Both the position numbers and the translations under genes were made by a program. A stretch of DNA of 64,000 nt from Atherinomorus stipes (taxonomy: Eukaryota > Chordata > Actinopteri > Atheriniformes > Atherinidae), in contig JALJCO010012618.1 in NCBI GenBank assembly GCA_023101725.1, positions 1 through 64,000 of the forward strand, read 5' to 3'. The notes beneath the pieces were generated by a model. It was not told the DNA's origin and searched no databases. It was given only the letters and a program-made list of their open reading frames with translations. Shown here piece by piece: positions 60,301 through 64,000 of the stretch. How positions within the stretch are numbered: the stretch's first letter is position 1; each line of letters opens with the position of its first letter.

Positions 60301-61245
60301 GGTGATTTTTGCCAATTTGGGGATTTTAGATCGATTTTAGTTTGATGTATTGTCACACCCTTACAGGATTCCTTCTAGATCTTTTCCAACGTAGATGTTT
60401 CCGATATACACCAAGAGAAAGAAGGGCAGACACAGGACTTGCTTGAGATGTCTCTCTATATTTGGCTTGGTTTCATTGCACCCTCTGAATCTGAATAAAG
60501 ACTCGGAAAAGACAAACAGACCATCTCATAGACCTGGTCTACCACTTCCAGACAGAGAGAGGAAAGGCTTTTTGATATGCTGCTCAAATCCTGAGAACAC
60601 AGCTTCTCTGCTTACCTTATTCTGTGCAATTTTACACGCGAGTACAAACTGAAAGCCCCTGATGCACACACATACATGGATAATTCCCTTGCCAGTGATG
60701 AGCATCTAGCATGTATTGTTAAGGTTAAACTGGATGCACACACTATAGGTCACCTTTCAGTTGTGCAAAAAAGCAGGATTTGGCTTTTACCTTGACGGTA
60801 CGATGGTGTTTGCGAGCTGCCTGGCACCTCATGTTGCTTGTGTTGCAGCAGCCAGTGCAACGCTTCACCTCCACGCAGGGAGGCCAGATAATGAAGTTGG
60901 CTGACGTGGGATCCACCTGACTCCTGGGGATTTCATATATTGCTGTGCGCACTTTGCACACTGCTGGCAAGGCCTCTTCAACCACTGCAAGTGAACAAAA
61001 AGCTTTTAAGGGTTTTCGTCAAACCAGCAGCAAAAAATCAAGACTTAAAATGCAAATTTTCCTACAGAAGCTATTTGAACTGAAAATTAAGATGGATTTT
61101 GCCCATTAAACCAGCTGACTGTGCATGTGTGGCTTACAGATGCTCCTCCTCTGTCTTGTGTGGGTGTGTGCTTTCTTCTGGTCAGAGAAGCTGTGAGAGA
61201 AGTCCTTGTAGTAGCTCTGTTTGGTCTCCTCAATCACCTCGTTCT
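48321..61245 (-). CDS. pdgfa: Platelet-derived growth factor A, 3' part (exons 3, 4, 5 and last exon)
   Basis: PDGF-A is a secreted, disulphide-linked dimer that activates PDGF receptor alpha and guides mesenchymal and neural crest cells. Four exons join in phase on the minus strand: 61245-61138, 60984-60791, 48935-48809 and 48331-48321. Together they give a dibasic cleavage site, the motifs [15 protein letters not shown] and [15 protein letters not shown], and the ending HLECMC. All eight cysteines of the PDGF/VEGF core are present. The sequence matches PDGF-A ([12 protein letters not shown]) better than PDGF-B. Introns are 153, 11,855 and 477 bp. The signal peptide exons 1-2 lie beyond the right edge. 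Fish often have two pdgfa paralogues and I cannot tell which this is. Identity is seen in sequence; function is family knowledge. Confidence 0.95.
48336..48808 (-). other. pdgfa intron between exon 5 and last exon, no basic exon 6 seen
   Basis: In mammals this interval holds a 69 bp exon coding a Lys/Arg-rich retention motif. I read the minus strand here in all frames. I found no short open stretch rich in AAA, AAG, AGA or CGN codons with an acceptor and stop in phase 1. The best splice-like pair, acceptor near 48518 and donor gtgagt near 48424, gives immediate stops and no basic residues. Confidence 0.5.
48809..48935 (-). CDS. pdgfa: pdgfa exon 5: end of growth factor domain
   Basis: This 127 bp exon lies between acceptor ctctttcag and donor gtgagt and ends in phase 1. 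It encodes [20 protein letters not shown], then EDHLECMC, then a short hydrophilic stretch ending SDTDN. The [20 protein letters not shown] segment matches human PDGF-A closely. The last two core cysteines are the CMC pair. A large repeat-filled intron of 11.9 kb separates it from exon 4. Confidence 0.95.
49060..49644. other. Intronic DNA without recognised feature
   Basis: No repeat end or exon recognised. The frame at 49272-49514 has no family features. Confidence 0.4.
50085..52128. mobile_element. Middle element: TTAA-flanked foldback
   Basis: Left TTAAAGGAATAGTACACTCA, right (inverted) TTAAAGGAATAGTACACCCA. The inverted ends run about 210 bp with few differences (aatgatgtgcattcattttc, gctgagcaagac, gaactccattatatga-type). 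Inner arms at 50300-50400 and 50685-50785 are also inverted. TTAA at both tips suggests piggyBac-type mobility. Frames at 50113 and 51961 are the same repeat on both strands. Confidence 0.85.
50790..51921. mobile_element. Inner element: compound palindrome
   Basis: Tips aggggattatcacgctt and aagcgtgataatcccct are inverted; AT flanks each side, so the uninterrupted middle element reads gaatattgacaag. Arms 50930-51258 and 51459-51790 are inverted copies. Each arm again contains a smaller inverted pair (51083-51127 with 51190-51236; 51481-51527 with 51587-51632). The centre 51300-51435 is a third, partial copy of the left arm start. Confidence 0.85.
52401..53924. other. Intronic DNA without recognised feature
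   Basis: No repeat ends or exons recognised in this part of intron 4. Confidence 0.4.
53925..54192 (+). repeat. L2-like LINE 3' tail
   Basis: gcagatggccgccctccctg, gagccgggttctgtctgagg, ttccctccacgttaaaatgg, gtgcttgctcaggatggggg and aaataaagttaagtggaatt follow the order of the common L2-type tail in fish. The minus-strand frame at 53756-53992 is not a gene. Confidence 0.65.
54885..55205 (-). repeat. SINE-like fish repeat, reversed
   Basis: Reverse copy of the 44760-45152 repeat: aatttagagtgatcaattaa, agaacccacgcatacacggg, gagaacatgcaaactccgca and gaggctgcagtgctaaccac. Internally shortened near 54960. Confidence 0.75.
55206..57295. other. Intronic DNA without recognised feature
   Basis: A run of A at 55680-55695 and CA-rich bits at 56650-56835 are the only simple repeats. 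Frames at 55458 and 56195 show no domain. Confidence 0.4.
57298..59219 (+). mobile_element. hAT-like inverted-repeat element, 1.9 kb
   Basis: The left ggggatgggcaataccaaaa and right (inverted) gtaggaatgggtatattgat share the GGGxATACC-type tips of fish hAT-like elements. Two internal blocks have relatives elsewhere in the window: 57404-57775 at 4586-4965 and 58326-59220 at 1605-2722. The short frames (57676, 58397, 58461) are not shared as proteins with those copies. No transposase recognised. Confidence 0.6.
59732..60222. repeat. Possible TIR element with another repeat inside
   Basis: ggggcgtgtcctattgattg on the left and cagtgggacacgcccaactg on the right are inverted over the GGGCGTGTCC core. 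Inside, 59871-60010 contains agccaactttattgtcaaat and tgcaaataataaaatataat, a pattern frequent in fish genomes. Weak evidence. Confidence 0.4.
60791..60984 (-). CDS. pdgfa: pdgfa exon 4: main part of growth factor domain
   Basis: This 194 bp exon lies between acceptor ttgcag and donor gtaaaag and ends in phase 0. It encodes [13 protein letters not shown], then [20 protein letters not shown], then [15 protein letters not shown] and RKHHRTVK. It carries six of the eight core cysteines, including the CxGCC group of the cystine knot and dimer interface. It is nearly identical to vertebrate PDGF-A over this stretch, which makes it the strongest coding signal in the window. No stop or frameshift is seen. 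Confidence 0.95.
61138..61245 (-). CDS. pdgfa: pdgfa exon 3: propeptide end with furin site
   Basis: This 108 bp exon follows the acceptor ctctgtccag and ends at donor gtaagc. It reads as two bases, 35 codons and one base. The product starts [16 protein letters not shown] and ends TRQRRSI. RQRR before Ser is a proprotein convertase site, at the place of RRKR in human PDGF-A, so mature growth factor would start at SIL. The split TTG codon joins in frame to exon 4. The middle of the exon (HTHT) is not conserved with mammals as far as I can judge, which is usual for this propeptide. Confidence 0.88.
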
Positions 61246-62301
61246 CTGGACAGAGACAAAATAACACACAAACTCACGTCAACAAACACTGGGACTTATC
61301 TCATTATGGATATTACACTTCTCAAGTCACTTAGGTTTTTTTTTATCTGCAGTTTATGTCTCAAAAAGAGGTAAGATTAGAATTAATTCCTTGCAATATG
61401 AATATTCATTCAATATATTAGGTTTTTAGATAATTTCATTGGCCAAAATGTTGCTCAAGCCTAAAGAAGTCATCAGTGCTCCTTCCCTGGGTACCGTGAC
61501 TAAGTTATCTGGAAATTTTAAAGACTGACTGATGGATAACTAATGAGAATGTGGGAAAATCTTGGATGCTTCCATGCTCCAGCAAGCTGTCTATTACAAA
61601 CATCTTAATCAAGTGTCTTCTGATCAGAGCAGGAGTTTAACCTGGTTACACTAATTGAGTTATGATGTTTATATGTGTCGACAGGTTTCTGAGTTCTCTG
61701 AACACCAGCTGAGACAAACACAGTGTGTCAGTGAGTGTCTCAGGTAGGTCTTAAATTAAATCCACATTAAGGCACGGACACACACTGCATCAAAAGCTCA
61801 CACAGGGGTCACTTGTGGGCCGTCAGCTGAGAAAATGTCTAGTTGAGTCAGAGTTTGAAACATTCAGTTGCAAAGCAGGGCACGCTGTGAACTTTTGTCA
61901 GGGAAGGGGAATTCGTTTTTAGCTGTTATGTGGTTACCATGTGAGTTTTTGCTCATCCGGAAGCCTGGATGCTTATCCAACTTTTTATGCTGTGATAGAT
62001 CAATAACATTACCCGTGACCTGAACATTAGTTATATAACTTGCAACACCCAACTAATGTGATTCTAAGGTCAGTTTCACCTCAAGATGCAGCTGGTCATC
62101 AGACCAGAGACTGTTTAAAGCAACCCTTACTGATGTTGCATTGTTACACTATCTTTTTAATAGGGTAAAATGCTATAAGTGAGGTAATGGAACTCTGAAA
62201 TATATGACAGACCCATCAATCAAAATACTGTAAGATATCATTCCAATCTCTAAATTTCAATGAAAACTCCAGCCAATCCTTGCAGTGGGAAATGTAGTCC
62301 C
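61246..62301. other. pdgfa intron 2 (part), no exon 2 seen
   Basis: I looked on the minus strand for the signal peptide and exon 2 region (Glu/Arg/Ile-rich, RDLQRLLEIDS-like) and found none up to the right edge. The frame at 61099-61374 covers the reverse of exon 3. Confidence 0.5.
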
Positions 62302-63478
62302 TCCAGCATGTCCTGAGTCTCCCCCAGATCTCATCAGGTGGGATGTGCCTGGAACACCTCACCAGGGAGGCGTCCAGGAGGCATCCTGACCAGATATCCG
62401 AGCCACCTCATCTGGCTCCTCTCGATGCGGAGGAGCAGTGGCTCTACTTTGAGCCCCTCCCTGATGACCGAGCTTCTCATCTTATCTCTAAAGGAGAGCC
62501 CGGCCACCCTGCGGAGGAAACTCATTTCGGCCGCTTGTACCAGCAATCTGGTTCTTTCAGTCACGACCCACAGCTCGTGATAATTGGTGACAGTAGGGAC
62601 GTAGATCAAGCGGCAAATCGAGAGCTTCGCCTTTCAGCTCAGCTCCTTCTTCCACGACAGACTGATGCAGAGTCCGCATCACTGCAGACGCCGCATTGAC
62701 CTGTCTGTTGATCTCCTGCTCCACTCTTCCCTCACTTGTGAACGAGACCCTGAGATACTTGAACTCAACCTGGGGTAGGACCTCACCCCGACCCAAAGAG
62801 GACACTCCACCCTTTTCTGGATGAGGACCATGGTCTAGGATTTAGAGGTGCTGATTGTCATCCTAGCTGCTTCACAGTCAGTTGCAAATCACTCCCGCGA
62901 GAGTTGGAGATCATGGCCAGATGAAGCCAACAGAACCACATCATCTGCAAAAAGCAGAGACCCGATCCTCAGGTCAACAAACCAGATCCCCTCAACATCT
63001 CGGCTGCGCCTAGAAATCCTGTCCATTAAGGTTATGAACAGGATCAGTGACAAAGGGCAGCCTTGGCGAAGTCCAGCTCTCACTGGAAACCAACCCGACT
63101 TACTACCCGAAATGTGGACCAAGCTCTGGCACCTGTTATACAGATACTGGATAACTCAAACAAGGGTGTCCAGTACTCTGTACTCCCAGAGTACCCACTA
63201 CAGAAGTCGCCGGGGGACACGATCGAACGCTTTCTCAAGTCCACAAATCACATGTAGACTGGTTGGGCGAACTCCCATGCCCCCTCCAGGATCCTGAAGA
63301 GGGTGTAGAGCTGGTCCACTGTTCCACGACCAGGACGAAAACCACATTGCTCCACCTCAATCCGAGTTTCGACTATCCGGCGAGCCCTCCTCTCCAGGAC
63401 CCCTGAATAGACTTAACCAGGGATGCTGAGAAATGTGATCCCCCTATAGTTGGAGCACACCTTCCAATCCCCCTTTTT
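62302..63478 (-). mobile_element. Rex3-like (RTE) LINE copy, both ends truncated
   Basis: Read on the minus strand it runs from the first half of the reverse transcriptase (63478, gattggaaggtgtgctccaa) to near ctggaggga at 62302. The GATG tail is missing. It overlaps the 27.9 kb copy in the reverse transcriptase core but extends further 5'. At 63478 it abuts a TTAA MITE. Confidence 0.85.
62334..63475 (-). pseudogene. Rex3-like reverse transcriptase fragment
   Basis: Minus-strand pieces in order: a trace of the SNYRGI region near 63440, GLRQGCPLSLILFITLMDRI, then LLFADDVVLLASSGHDLQLS with the catalytic Asp pair (about 62960-62930), VEFKYLRVSFTSEGR, then SFLRRVAGLSFRDKMRSSVI and RSQMRWLGYLVRMPPGRLPG. 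Several frame changes and stops break it. It keeps the stretch after FLRR that the 27.9 kb copy lost. Confidence 0.85.
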
Positions 63479-63479
63479 G

Positions 63480-63984
63480 AAGAGTAATATGGCAGAAATA
63501 TGTAATATATAATTCAAAACTGTTTCTATTGATGTGTAATTGCTGCACTAGAATAGCTGTAATATATTTATTTTCTTGGACTGAGCCATATTCACCTTAC
63601 TGGGGGTCCACATACATGGAGGCTGCAATTTCCGCCACCATTTTTACTACAATGGACAAAACAATGTGTGCAAAGTAAGAACACTCTGAATTATAGAACT
63701 GCTGTACCAGCTTTGTTTAATGGAAATTTGAGCACTGTTTGGAATGAGTACTCATTTCAGCCACTTGTGGATCAATTCCAGTACATTAAAAGTAGTTATC
63801 CATAGTACAATAATAGCTATACCTGAAACCTGGGGATCCTCTCACAGATGAAAACATCTTTAAGTATGTGAGAATTTTGACCAATGATGACCACGATACA
63901 TTTACCGTGCTTGGCATATGAAGTCATTGCTATACCCATCTTTACCACTAGGTGTCAGTAATTCTTACACACTGTACCTTTAAG
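63480..63984 (-). mobile_element. TTAA-flanked MITE, one end lost to the Rex3 junction
   Basis: Shares ctattgatgtgtaattgctg, cactagaatagctgt and ggacaaaacaatgtgtg with 3722-4060. The right end tacacactgtacctttaa is the inverted form of the family's ttaaaggtacagt start. The left end is replaced by Rex3 sequence at 63478. Confidence 0.65.
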
Positions 63985-64000
63985 GATGTGAGGCTACAGT

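Larger units (their letters stand above)
48936..60790 (-). other. pdgfa intron 4, repeat-rich
   Basis: The 11,855 bp intron is bounded by gtaaaag after exon 4 and ctctttcag before exon 5. No additional pdgfa exon is expected here from vertebrate gene structure and none is seen. It has accumulated nested inverted-repeat elements (49.6-52.4 kb), an L2-like tail (53.9 kb), a reverse SINE-like repeat (54.9 kb), a 1.9 kb hAT-like element (57.3 kb) and a short repeat pair (59.7-60.2 kb). Confidence 0.9.

Noticed and set aside
61099..61374. Plus-strand 91-codon frame
   Set aside because: It runs across pdgfa exon 3 on the opposite strand and has no features of its own.

Overview
The window looks like chromosomal DNA of a ray-finned (teleost) fish. 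It has vertebrate-type split exons with GT/AG borders. It also holds many repeats typical of fish: Tc1-like transposons, Rex3-type RTE LINEs ending in GATG repeats, L2-like tails, tRNA-headed SINE-like repeats, hAT and TTAA-flanked inverted-repeat elements, and long AT, GT and GAAA microsatellites. No operon, phage, plasmid or CRISPR structure is present. Most open frames are chance or repeat-derived.

The only gene recognised with confidence is the 3' part of a platelet-derived growth factor A gene (pdgfa) on the minus strand, from about 61,245 down to about 47,725. Exons 3, 4, 5 and a short last exon (human exon 7 equivalent) are visible with matching splice phases. They encode the end of the propeptide with a furin-type site, the whole eight-cysteine growth factor core, and a C-terminus ending Gly-Ile-Arg-stop. 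Exons 1 and 2 lie beyond the right edge. I cannot find the basic exon 6 (cell-retention motif) in the 477 bp intron where it should be.

Layout: 1-33 kb and 35-47 kb are gene-poor and repeat-rich. They hold a Tc1-like element (8.2-11.1 kb) carrying a 1.6 kb TTAA-flanked insertion, several TTAA-flanked MITE-like elements (13.1, 16.2, 24.1 kb), a suspected low-quality assembly patch (19.6-20.2 kb), a gypsy-like LTR (22.6 kb), a decayed Tc1-like element (25.5-27.0 kb), a truncated Rex3 (27.9-29.0 kb), a hAT MITE with perfect 8 bp target duplications (32.3 kb), a possible unidentified terminal coding exon (33.69-33.79 kb, plus strand), another Tc1-like element (34.6-35.6 kb), a foldback element with a neighbouring nested hAT MITE (41-42.6 kb), a TIR element with a broken THAP-type zinc finger (42.7-43.6 kb), a minus-strand Tc1-like remnant (43.8-44.7 kb) and a SINE split by another element (46.0-47.5 kb).

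The 11.9 kb pdgfa intron 4 (48,936-60,790) holds the most striking structure. It is a three-level nest of inverted-repeat elements (49.6-52.4 kb) whose innermost member is a palindrome built of smaller palindromes. A 1.9 kb element at 57.3-59.2 kb has relatives at 1.6-2.7 and 4.6-5.0 kb. A second Rex3 copy lies at 62.3-63.5 kb. I see no new gene system. The interest is in repeat architecture and in the altered 3' end of pdgfa.
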